Shown here: piece by piece, positions 30,635-38,985 of the stretch
Position numbering within the stretch: the first letter of the stretch is position 1
Layout: every line of letters starts with the position of its first letter
Origin: Ardenticatenaceae bacterium
GTDB taxonomy: Bacteria; Chloroflexota; Anaerolineae; Promineifilales; Promineifilaceae
Direction of reading: 5' to 3'
DNA: 64,000 nt
Assembly: GCA_020634245.1 (NCBI GenBank)
Contig: JACKCC010000010.1
Coordinates: forward strand, 248,001 to 312,000
The notes under the pieces: model-generated
Databases searched by the model: none
What the model saw: only the letters and a program-made list of their open reading frames with translations
Told to the model about the DNA's origin: nothing
Position numbers and translations under genes: made by a program

Positions 30635-30778
30635 AAGCTTTTATCACAAAAATGAAATTATGAGTAACTATAAGCTGTGGCCGGTATCCTCGCCGAGCCA
30701 CTTCCCTGCAGGGTCTGGAGATCGGCCCTAGCACCTATACATTTTGAATAACTTAACCAATCGTGCTTGCAGTTTCGG

Positions 30779-32278
30779 TTACGGTGGGCAGCCTTGTTCG
30801 GCAGTTGTGGTCTGGACATTGTCTACCAACACCCAGCCCGTGATGGCCGGGTCGGCCGTGGACTGCACTTTGATGAACTCGTTTTCCTGGCAAGATGGGT
30901 CTGGTCCCAAAACGCCGCGTGGTGTGGCGTCCAGAATCGTGACCGGATCGCCGTCGTTGAGGACGAAGCCTTCCTGGGCGAACTGGTTGCAGTTGCTGCC
31001 CACGATTTGCGCATCTTGCCAGACGAAGGTCAGGGCGCCGGCGTTGGCAATGCAGGCCAGATTGGTAGCAGGCGCTTCCGTCGCTGCCGGTTCTGTGGTT
31101 TCAGCCGGGGACGGTTCGGTTGTTGGTGGGAGCGGCGTGAGGGTGGGTGGGGGAACGGCCGTTTCCATGAGGGTAGGCAGCGCCGCCGGTTGTTCAGTGG
31201 GACTGACGGCCGTTACTTCTACAACAGTTGGCGGCACATCGGTGGGCAGAACGGCCGTGGCCGGGGACGGAGTTGCTTCTCCGTTGGTGCGGAGTTGGCG
31301 GAACAGCGCCGTCCCGCCCAAAATAACGGCCAAAATCAAGGCGACGGCCAGACTGGCTAGCACCCACAAAGGCAGCCGCACACCCGATTGACGCCGGGCC
31401 GGTGTCGCCGCGTCAGGTTGTTCCGGGATGGGCATGGCGTTTGGCATGGCCGCCGTCATGGCGATGGTTTCGGGCGCTTTGGCTGCCACCATGGGCGAGG
31501 GGATCGTCGCTTCGTTTTTCCCCTCGGCCTGGCTGCGGACGACGATGGCGGTGACGTTGTCCTGGGTTTTGTGGTGAACGGCCGTTTCCACCAACGTTTC
31601 AGCCGCCGCTTGTGGGACATAATCGGCCAGAATTTGGATCATCTGGCCGTCATCCATCACGTCATGCAGGCCGTCAGAGCAGAGCAGCAATGTGTCGTCG
31701 GGCTGGATGGGCATGGGTTTGGAGACTGTAAACTCGGCGGTGGGATTGTTGCCCAGCACACGGGTGACGACGTGGCGTAGTTCGTGGTGTTGGGCGGTGT
31801 TTTCGCCGATGAGTCCTTCCTCGACCTGGCGCTGCACCCAGGTGTCGTCGCGGGTTAATTTTTTTAGCTTGCCCTGGCGCAGCAGGTAGGCGCGGGCATC
31901 GCCGGCGTGGAGGATGTAGCGTTGACCCTGATGGTGAACGGCCGTGACCACGGTGCAGCCCATCCGCCCTGCCTGCCGCTTTTGCGCCTGGTCATAAATA
32001 GCTAGATTAGCCTGGTCAGCAGCGTGAGTCAGCGCCACCGGAATACTTTCGCCCACCTGGCGGGTCTGGTAGAAGACGTCGTGAATGATGCGAACGGCTA
32101 ATTGGGAGGCTTCAGCGCCGTGTTCCTGCCCGCCGACGCCATCGGCCACGACGTAAATCAGGCCCAGGTCGGTGGGCGCGTTGGGATCAGGCAGGATAAA
32201 CGAGTCTTCGTTGGCTTTGCGGATGGGACCTTTGTCGCTAAATCCGCCGGCGATATCTAAAAGTAGTGGATGGGTCAT
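30779..32278 (-). CDS. PP2C-type protein phosphatase with membrane anchor and exported tail
   Basis: A 499-residue protein. Residues 1-245 are a PP2C catalytic domain: GxSDKGPIRKANEDSF, VVADGVGGQEHG, HAGDARAYL, LLCSDGLHDVM and QDNVTAIVV supply the metal-binding acidic residues. A membrane helix lies near residues 305-330. A Thr/Pro-rich stalk and a C-terminal exported domain of about 95 residues with four Cys follow, possibly SH3-like. It would remove phosphates placed by the flanking Hanks kinases, and the exported tail is unusual for a phosphatase because it provides a sensing surface. It shares the strand with STK1 downstream. Confidence 0.88.
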   Translation of the reverse strand: MTHPLLLDIAGGFSDKGPIRKANEDSFILPDPNAPTDLGLIYVVADGVGGQEHGAEASQLAVRIIHDVFYQTRQVGESIPVALTHAADQANLAIYDQAQKRQAGRMGCTVVTAVHHQGQRYILHAGDARAYLLRQGKLKKLTRDDTWVQRQVEEGLIGENTAQHHELRHVVTRVLGNNPTAEFTVSKPMPIQPDDTLLLCSDGLHDVMDDGQMIQILADYVPQAAAETLVETAVHHKTQDNVTAIVVRSQAEGKNEATIPSPMVAAKAPETIAMTAAMPNAMPIPEQPDAATPARRQSGVRLPLWVLASLAVALILAVILGGTALFRQLRTNGEATPSPATAVLPTDVPPTVVEVTAVSPTEQPAALPTLMETAVPPPTLTPLPPTTEPSPAETTEPAATEAPATNLACIANAGALTFVWQDAQIVGSNCNQFAQEGFVLNDGDPVTILDATPRGVLGPDPSCQENEFIKVQSTADPAITGWVLVDNVQTTTAEQGCPP

Positions 32279-32336
32279 CTGTAATCCTGTGATTAGTCAT
32301 GAAATTATGCGTCATACGTCATCGTGACGCATGACT

Positions 32337-33341
32337 TCATGATTTATGACGTTTTGGCCAGGCCAATTCGTAGGCGGCGATAATCTGGTCCATTTGCCGG
32401 TCGAGGGCTTCGTCAACGGTCTGACGGGCCGGATCGGCGTCGTACCAGGCCATGATTTCGGCTGCACCTCGCGCAAACGGGATAGCAGCGACATAATCGG
32501 GCACGAGCCGTTTGATTTTGCTGTTGTCGAAAATCATGCTGTGCATTTTATCACCCAGCAAGCCTGCGCCCCAGTCGGGGTTGAAGGCGGCGATAAAATC
32601 GGAGGGGATATGGATAAATTGGGGTTCGGCTACACCGGCGGCGTGGGCCATGATCTGGAAAATCTGGTTCCAGGTCAGCCATTCGTCGGAGGTGATGTGG
32701 AAGGTATCGCCGATGGCGCGGGGATGGCCCAGCAGCCCCACGAAAGCATGGGCAAAATCGGCGTGATGAGTCAGAGTCCATAAGGATGTACCGTCGCCGT
32801 GAACGATGACTTTTTTGCCCTGGCGCATGCGGTTAATGACGGTGTAACGGCCGCTAAAGGGGAGCAGGGTGCGGTCGTAGGTGTGGGACGGCCGTACAAT
32901 GGTTATCGGGAACTTTTCTTCGCGGTAAGCCCGGATGAGCCGCTCCTCGCAGGCAATTTTGTTGCGGGAATATTGCCACTGCGGGTTGTCCAGCAGGGTG
33001 GATTCGGTGATAGGCAGGCTGGCCGGCGGCGTCTGGTAGGCCGACGCGGAACTGATGAAGACGAACTGCCCGGTACGGCCGTGAAACAGCTTGATGTCCC
33101 GCTCGATTTGTTCAGGCAAAAAGGCGATCCAGTCAACAACGGCGTCGAAAGTATGGCCGGCCAGCGCCTGCCGGACGGCATTGAGGTTGTTGATGTCGGC
33201 GGTCAGGACTTTGGCTCCGGCAGGGATCGGCCGTGACGATTGTCCCCGGTTGAGTAGATACAATTCGATGCCGCGCTGGACGGCTAATTGTGTGCAGGCG
33301 GAACTGATGATGCCGGTTCCGCCGATGAACAGGACTTTCAT
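32337..33341 (-). CDS. NAD-dependent epimerase/dehydratase-like SDR protein
   Basis: A 334-residue extended short-chain dehydrogenase-like protein. The N-terminal Rossmann motif is VLFIGGTGIISS; FVFISSASAYQ and later WQYSRNKIACEE show Ser, Tyr-region and Lys features of the family in slightly unusual form (catalytic YxxxK reads YSRNK). It resembles the CSP41-like branch of sugar-nucleotide epimerase relatives. Substrate unknown. AGGAGG lies just upstream of the ATG at 33341. It is embedded among kinase and phosphatase genes on the same strand. Confidence 0.82.
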   Translation of the reverse strand: MKVLFIGGTGIISSACTQLAVQRGIELYLLNRGQSSRPIPAGAKVLTADINNLNAVRQALAGHTFDAVVDWIAFLPEQIERDIKLFHGRTGQFVFISSASAYQTPPASLPITESTLLDNPQWQYSRNKIACEERLIRAYREEKFPITIVRPSHTYDRTLLPFSGRYTVINRMRQGKKVIVHGDGTSLWTLTHHADFAHAFVGLLGHPRAIGDTFHITSDEWLTWNQIFQIMAHAAGVAEPQFIHIPSDFIAAFNPDWGAGLLGDKMHSMIFDNSKIKRLVPDYVAAIPFARGAAEIMAWYDADPARQTVDEALDRQMDQIIAAYELAWPKRHKS

Positions 33342-33451
33342 GGATACCTCCTACGTGGCTTTTATTGTACCCGATCCTGGCGAGATGGGAACGGCCGTAC
33401 TTATAAGCAAGACGTAAATCCTGTTTTCATACTATTCATGAGACTACATTT

Positions 33452-35416
33452 CTACTGGACGAAATTTTGTGCCGTTTGCCAGGTTTGACGGCCGTAGGGG
33501 CTGTCCTCAGACATAATAATGCCCCATACGCCATTACCAAAAGCTAAATCGGTGGCCCGAAAACCATCCTGCCATTTGGCTTCAATAAATTCAGACGGGA
33601 AATCTTGTTTGGTTTGCCAGGTTTGACGGCCGTATGGACTGCCTTGAGACATAATGGCGGCCCACATGCCGTTGCCGTAAGCCAGACTGGTGACGCGGAA
33701 CCCTTCATCCCATTTGCCCTCAATGAAGTCGGCCGGAAATTCCTGCTTTGTTTGCCAGGTCTGGCGGCCCAGCGGGCTGTTCTCAGACATAATGACGGCC
33801 CAGACGCCATTGCCGTAAGCCAGGCTGGTAACGCGGAATCCTTCACCCCATTTGCTTTCGATGAAATCGGCCGGGAAATCCTGCTTGGTCTGCCAGATTT
33901 GGCGGCCGTATGGGCTGCCTTGCGACATGATGATGCCCCAGGCCCCGTTGCCGTAAGCCAGATTGGTGACGCGGAACCCTTCGCCCCACTTGCTTTCGAT
34001 GAAATCGGCCGGGAAATCCTGCTTGGTTTGCCAGGTCTGGCGGCCCAGCGGGCCTTTTTGGGACATGATGACGCCCCAGGCCCCGTTGCCATATGCTAGA
34101 TTGGTGACACGAAAATCGGCTTCCCACTTTTCCATGATGAAGGATTCAACAGAAAAATTGGCTGCTTCGGGTTGATTCACAGGTTCTGACGGGCCGTCTG
34201 GTGTGGAAGGGGTGGAGCCGGGAATGAGGGCACTGATGCCCCAAATGAGCAGGCTGATGGCGGCAACGGCCGTTACTGCCCAGACCCACACCGGCGTTTT
34301 TGTTTTGACAGCCGGTTCTGGAGCAGGCGCTGCGGTCTGATGTCTCACCGTTTCCGGGTAGATGTTTGCTGGTGTGGCGGCGGCATCCAATAGGGCTTCT
34401 TCTTCCTCGATGACTTCGGTTAGTGAGGCGGCAGAACGAATCGGTGCAGCAGGGGTGGGGGGAACGGCCGTTACGACCTCTTCTTCATCATCAATGACTT
34501 CGGTTAACGACGCCGGTGGGATGGGCGGCGGTGTTGGCTCCGGGGCGGGTGGAACGACTTCAGGCGGTGTTTTATCGGGTTTAACGGCCGTTTGGGGCGG
34601 CGGCTGGAACTGAATACCACTCATTACACTGGCGGCCAGGTCGTGGGCGGTGGAGAACCGCTCTGTGGACTGTTTGGCCATCGCCCGTCGGATGGCTGTC
34701 TCCAGTGAGGGTGGCAAATCTTCATTGGCATCCAGCAGGCGCGGAACCGGTTCGTGGACATGTTTGAAGGCCATGCCGATGGGCGTGTCGGCCTGGTAGG
34801 GCTGGTGGCCGGTGAGCATTTCAAACAGGATGACGCCGAGCGTGTAGATGTCGGAACGGCCGTTTACCTTTTCTCCGCGCACCTGCTCTGGACTCATATA
34901 GGCCGGTGTGCCGATGATGCCGCTGCCGGTCAAAGCGGCCGTTGCTTCGGCCATCTTGGCAATGCCAAAGTCGGCCAAAAAGGCATCCCCATATTGGTCA
35001 AACAAAATATTGCCCGGCTTCAAATCGCGGTGGATGATGCCAATGCTGTGCGCCCGGTCCAGCGCCTGGGCCACCCGATCCATGATTTTGACCACTTCCA
35101 GCAGAGGAATAGGGCCTTCGTGCAACCGATCCGCCAGCGACCCGCCGGGCATGTAGCGCATGACCAGGTAGGGCTGGCCATCCTCTTCGCCATAGTCATA
35201 AACCGGCACAATTGCGCTGTGGTCTAGCGCGGCAATGATTTGCGCTTCCTGTTCAAAGCGGGTGCGGAACTGCGGATCATGGGTAAATTGGCGGGGCAGT
35301 ACCTTGATGGCTACATCCCGCCGAAAACGGGGGTCCTGGGCCAGATAAACGGTGGCCATGCCGCCCCGTCCAATCTCTTCCTTAATTTCGTAACGGCCGA
35401 TTCGTTTTTTGTCCAT
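33452..35416 (-). CDS. Hanks-type Ser/Thr kinase with DUF7477-like repeats (STK2)
   Basis: A 654-residue transmembrane kinase. The kinase domain (about 8-270) has GRGGMATVYL, VAIKVL, HRDLKPGNIL, a canonical DFG (LADFGIAKM) and AYMSPEQV. An acidic linker with two SLTEVI(D/E)(D/E)EE motifs precedes the membrane helix (about 375-395). The exported part is five consecutive repeats of about 47 residues: KWxxxFRVTNLAYGNGxWGxIMSxxxPxGRQTWQTKQDFPxDFIE. They resemble the DUF7477 repeats I recall at the C terminus of plant MUT9-like casein kinases, from memory only. The ligand is unknown. It is divergent from STK3, with 178 bases between them. Confidence 0.87.
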   Translation of the reverse strand: MDKKRIGRYEIKEEIGRGGMATVYLAQDPRFRRDVAIKVLPRQFTHDPQFRTRFEQEAQIIAALDHSAIVPVYDYGEEDGQPYLVMRYMPGGSLADRLHEGPIPLLEVVKIMDRVAQALDRAHSIGIIHRDLKPGNILFDQYGDAFLADFGIAKMAEATAALTGSGIIGTPAYMSPEQVRGEKVNGRSDIYTLGVILFEMLTGHQPYQADTPIGMAFKHVHEPVPRLLDANEDLPPSLETAIRRAMAKQSTERFSTAHDLAASVMSGIQFQPPPQTAVKPDKTPPEVVPPAPEPTPPPIPPASLTEVIDDEEEVVTAVPPTPAAPIRSAASLTEVIEEEEALLDAAATPANIYPETVRHQTAAPAPEPAVKTKTPVWVWAVTAVAAISLLIWGISALIPGSTPSTPDGPSEPVNQPEAANFSVESFIMEKWEADFRVTNLAYGNGAWGVIMSQKGPLGRQTWQTKQDFPADFIESKWGEGFRVTNLAYGNGAWGIIMSQGSPYGRQIWQTKQDFPADFIESKWGEGFRVTSLAYGNGVWAVIMSENSPLGRQTWQTKQEFPADFIEGKWDEGFRVTSLAYGNGMWAAIMSQGSPYGRQTWQTKQDFPSEFIEAKWQDGFRATDLAFGNGVWGIIMSEDSPYGRQTWQTAQNFVQ

Positions 35417-35594
35417 TGTGTAATCTCCAACGCCAACTTGACTTTAGTTTAACGAAAAATAAGAAAGATTGAAAGGGGGTTTTGATAAAGTATTTGTGAA
35501 TTTGTGTTTGACTCGATGTAATATGGTCAAAAGTGAATTTATGGGTGAAAATAAGCATTGAAACATCAGATTTTCTCTTGAAAAATGAGGCCAA

Positions 35595-37319
35595 ATGACT
35601 CCAAACTATATTGATCGCTATGAAATCCGTGGAGAAATTGGTCGGGGAGGGATGGCCACAGTTCTGAAAGGTTATGATCCCCGATTCAAGCGTGATGTAG
35701 CGATTAAGTTGCTGCCCCGCGAATTTCTCCATGATCCCCAATTCCGTGCCCGTTTTCAGCGGGAAGCCCAGACCATCGCTGCTTTAGAACACCCGGCAAT
35801 TGTTCCCGTATATGATTTTGGTGATGCCGACGGCCAGTTGTATCTGGTAATGCGCCTGATGACCGGTGGCTCATTGGCCGACCGGTTAGAAAAGGGGCCG
35901 CTTTCCATTACTGAAACAGCCCGCATTTTAGAACGGTTAGCACCAGCGCTGGATTCCGCCCATACTTTAGGCATCATCCACCGCGATCTAAAACCGGCTA
36001 ATATCCTATTCGACCAGTGGAATAATCCGTACCTTTCTGATTTTGGCATTGCCAAACTGGTTGCCGGCAGCAGCACAGCCTTAACGGCCACCGGCGGCCT
36101 GGTGGGTACGCCGGCCTACATGAGTCCGGAGCAGGTACGGGGTGTGGATGAGTTGGACGGCCGTTCCGACATTTACGCCATGGGCGTTATCCTGTTCCAG
36201 ATGTTGACAGGAAAATTACCATATAATGCCAACACACCCATTGGTCTCGCTTTCATGCACGTGACTGCACCGATACCGAATATTTTGGATATAGATTCTT
36301 CCTTGCCAGAGGCTTATCAAACGGTGATTGGTCAGGCAATGGCTAAGGAGCGGGAAGCACGTCCCCGAACGACAGCCGCATTGGCTGATACTATATCCGG
36401 TTTGGCTTTGGAAAAAGATAAAAGTGTTACAATTCTTGATTCTGATGCCAGAGAAACGATTGTCGATCCGTATCCTGACAAAATTGAGACTGAACAACTG
36501 GAAGTGGAACAACCAAAGACACACCATACAATGGATTTGCCTTTAACGGCTTTGGAAAGAGAACTCTATCTGGAAAAACAAGGGCGAGAAATTCCTGAAA
36601 GAGGGCTAAATGCTGGTGCGCTTCCCCAACCGGTTGCTAGGGTGGAAAAATCAATCGTTCGTCGTATTCCGGCTTGGGGTTGGGCAGTAATTGGCCTTCT
36701 GAGTATAGCTTTGATTTATGGAATGAGTTTGCTGGGAAATGGTAATGATATTGATAGTGAGGTTACTCCAACGACAACTAGTCCAGTGGTGATCGTTGAA
36801 GAGCCTACTCTGACACCATCAAAAACTATAGCACCTTCAAGTACACCTACAGCCACAAACACATCTACACTAGAACCAACTGAGCAGCCAACTGAAACGC
36901 CAACCCTGCGTCCTACAAATACAGCGACCCTGACACCCAAACCTACAGATACGGTGACAAATACACCGCGGCCCACAAATACGCCTCAGCCAATTAATAC
37001 CGCAACCCCTGCATCGGTATTATTTGAGATAGTTGTTAGGAGTGGGTCATGCAGTAGTAGACTGTTCTATGTTGATGAGAAATCTGTGTTCATACCTGGT
37101 AGAAAAACCTTCGAATTCCCTAATGAAGTTAAGGTGGTGAATATATCAGCCGGTTTCGTTCCTGCTGGAAGCTATTGGCTAAGAGCTTGCAGTGAAGATG
37201 GGAGTAATTGTACTCAACCAATTTTGCCAGTCGAATTAAACCAGGACACGGTTAGTTATAGCAGCAGTGGTTGGGTATACACATATAGGATTGATGATTA
37301 TGGGCATAAATGCGAGTGA
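35595..37319 (+). CDS. Hanks-type Ser/Thr kinase on the opposite strand (STK3)
   Basis: A 574-residue transmembrane kinase, the only one in the cluster on the plus strand. It is close to STK2 in its kinase part: GRGGMATVLK, VAIKLLP, HRDLKPANIL, DFG (LSDFGIAKL) and AYMSPEQV. The juxtamembrane region (about 275-330) contains two TIxD threonine motifs (VTILDSD and ETIVDPY) of the form bound by FHA domains once phosphorylated. The membrane helix is near residues 360-378, followed by a Thr/Pro-rich stalk and a C-terminal exported domain of about 95 residues with four Cys and no recognised family. The gene is AT-richer at its 3' half. Confidence 0.86.
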   Translation: MTPNYIDRYEIRGEIGRGGMATVLKGYDPRFKRDVAIKLLPREFLHDPQFRARFQREAQTIAALEHPAIVPVYDFGDADGQLYLVMRLMTGGSLADRLEKGPLSITETARILERLAPALDSAHTLGIIHRDLKPANILFDQWNNPYLSDFGIAKLVAGSSTALTATGGLVGTPAYMSPEQVRGVDELDGRSDIYAMGVILFQMLTGKLPYNANTPIGLAFMHVTAPIPNILDIDSSLPEAYQTVIGQAMAKEREARPRTTAALADTISGLALEKDKSVTILDSDARETIVDPYPDKIETEQLEVEQPKTHHTMDLPLTALERELYLEKQGREIPERGLNAGALPQPVARVEKSIVRRIPAWGWAVIGLLSIALIYGMSLLGNGNDIDSEVTPTTTSPVVIVEEPTLTPSKTIAPSSTPTATNTSTLEPTEQPTETPTLRPTNTATLTPKPTDTVTNTPRPTNTPQPINTATPASVLFEIVVRSGSCSSRLFYVDEKSVFIPGRKTFEFPNEVKVVNISAGFVPAGSYWLRACSEDGSNCTQPILPVELNQDTVSYSSSGWVYTYRIDDYGHKCE

Positions 37320-37402
37320 TCGTAGTTTAGATTCTCCCTCTGGTATCTTGCTTTTAGAAGGGTTTATATTGACTGAAAATAATTTCTTGTTGATGGTCGA
37401 AT

Positions 37403-38947
37403 TTATTGTTTTTTGAAGTATTGTTGTTGTAATGGTGATAAATCTATCGGACTTCCGTTTATCGCCATTGCCAGTGCAAAGAATTCTTCTGTTGTAGAGA
37501 TTTGGTCGCGGTTTTGTTGAAAGTAAGCTTGCAGGAAGGTTTTAAAGACTTCTTTCCCCATCGTTTGGCGTAAATCCCAAATGAAATAGGTGGCACGGCC
37601 GTACATGTTGTGAACATAAGTCGCGCTGTCCGGGTAATCGTAGATGGTGGCATTGGCCGGGCCGGTGGGGTTCCAGCGGTCAACGCGGGCCTGCCACCAC
37701 CAGTCCATCAGGTCGGGGTGGTAGCGTTCATAGTAGATGAGTTCGCTGTACATGGCCAATGATTCATCCAGCCAGGGTTCGTGGACCTGGTCATTGCCGA
37801 CGCCGCCGTACCACCACTGGTGGCCGATTTCGTGGGCGGTCAGAGCGACGAGGAGTGAATCGTAGCCGCCGTTATGCGTGTCGAATAGGTAACCCCCCAG
37901 TGAAATAAAGCCCGAATATTCGTTAGAGGTCAGGAAGCCATTTTCGGCGATGATGAGTTCCGGGTAGGGGTAGGGGCCGTATTGTTGGTTGAAGAGTGCG
38001 AGGGCGTTAACGGCCGTTTGCAGCACCACCAGCCCCATTTCCCGATAACCGCGCGTTACAAAAACGGAAACCGGAATACCGGCTACAACGTCATCCAAAC
38101 GCACGTAATCGGAGCTGGCCAGAAAGGCAAACGAGCGCGCCTTTTCCAGATGAAAGTGGTGCCCGGCATTGTCTGAACCGCTGGAACCGGCGGCGGCAAC
38201 CACATAATCGGCCGCGAGTGTGATAGTCACGTCATAATCTGCCAGACCGTTGATAACCGGGTCGCCCACGGCGATGAACTCCCACGTTTGCCAGCCGCTG
38301 CCCGATTGGTAGGGAACCAGCGCCGGGTAGAAATCGCCCATCTGGATGAGGTCCGGTTCCCAGCCGCTGTTGCCTTCCGGTCCCCAGCCCAACGGGTCCA
38401 GACGCGGCAGGCTCAGGTCGAAATCGAACTGGATGACGACTTGTTCGTCAGGCAGTAGCGGCTGGGGCAGGCGCAGATGGAGCATTGTATTGTGTAATTC
38501 GTAGCTTATTGCCTGCTGTATGCCCGCCGAATCGGTCACAGCGACGGCACCCAGCCTAAAAACACCCGGCCAATACGCCTGCGAGATGTTGAAGACAAGT
38601 TCTTCCCAGTCGTCACCACTATCGTTGCGCAGGGTGACGGTTTGGGTGACCTGTGCAGTTCTGGCAGTGGTATCTAGGGCAATGTCGAGGGTGAAGTGCG
38701 GGCGCACCAATTCTGGGGCAGCAGTGGGAGTGGGCACGGCCGTGTTCGTGGGCAGTGATGTTGCGGTAGGTGGTAAAACGGCCGTTCCTGTTGGCGGCAG
38801 CGGCGTGGCTGAGGGCAGGATGGGCGTTGGCGGAGGGGGAACGGCCGTAGCCGCAGTAGTCGGCAAGGCTGGTGGCGCATAGGATGAAATATGGATGCAC
38901 CCCGATAAGAACAAACTAGCGACGATGAACAGGATTTTTTGATTCAT
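37403..38947 (-). CDS. M1-type (gluzincin) metallopeptidase lipoprotein
   Basis: A 514-residue exported protein with lipobox LSGC (about residue 17), a Thr/Pro-rich stalk and an M1 aminopeptidase-like body. The zinc site is HEIGHQWW followed by the third ligand in WLDESLAMYSE, with the family spacing. The N-terminal beta domain (residues about 80-260) fits the M1 saddle. The full GAMEN exopeptidase motif is not evident, so the enzyme may be an endopeptidase or cleave unusual substrates. It sits between two kinase genes. Confidence 0.85.
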   Translation of the reverse strand: MNQKILFIVASLFLSGCIHISSYAPPALPTTAATAVPPPPTPILPSATPLPPTGTAVLPPTATSLPTNTAVPTPTAAPELVRPHFTLDIALDTTARTAQVTQTVTLRNDSGDDWEELVFNISQAYWPGVFRLGAVAVTDSAGIQQAISYELHNTMLHLRLPQPLLPDEQVVIQFDFDLSLPRLDPLGWGPEGNSGWEPDLIQMGDFYPALVPYQSGSGWQTWEFIAVGDPVINGLADYDVTITLAADYVVAAAGSSGSDNAGHHFHLEKARSFAFLASSDYVRLDDVVAGIPVSVFVTRGYREMGLVVLQTAVNALALFNQQYGPYPYPELIIAENGFLTSNEYSGFISLGGYLFDTHNGGYDSLLVALTAHEIGHQWWYGGVGNDQVHEPWLDESLAMYSELIYYERYHPDLMDWWWQARVDRWNPTGPANATIYDYPDSATYVHNMYGRATYFIWDLRQTMGKEVFKTFLQAYFQQNRDQISTTEEFFALAMAINGSPIDLSPLQQQYFKKQ

Positions 38948-38985
38948 CCGAATGAAATATCTGAAAAGCGGTCACTGTCTGAAAT

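Noticed and set aside
36840..37010. Thr/Pro tandem repeats as a microsatellite or phase-variable tract
   Set aside because: They are degenerate linker codons, and the repeat unit is not kept at DNA level.
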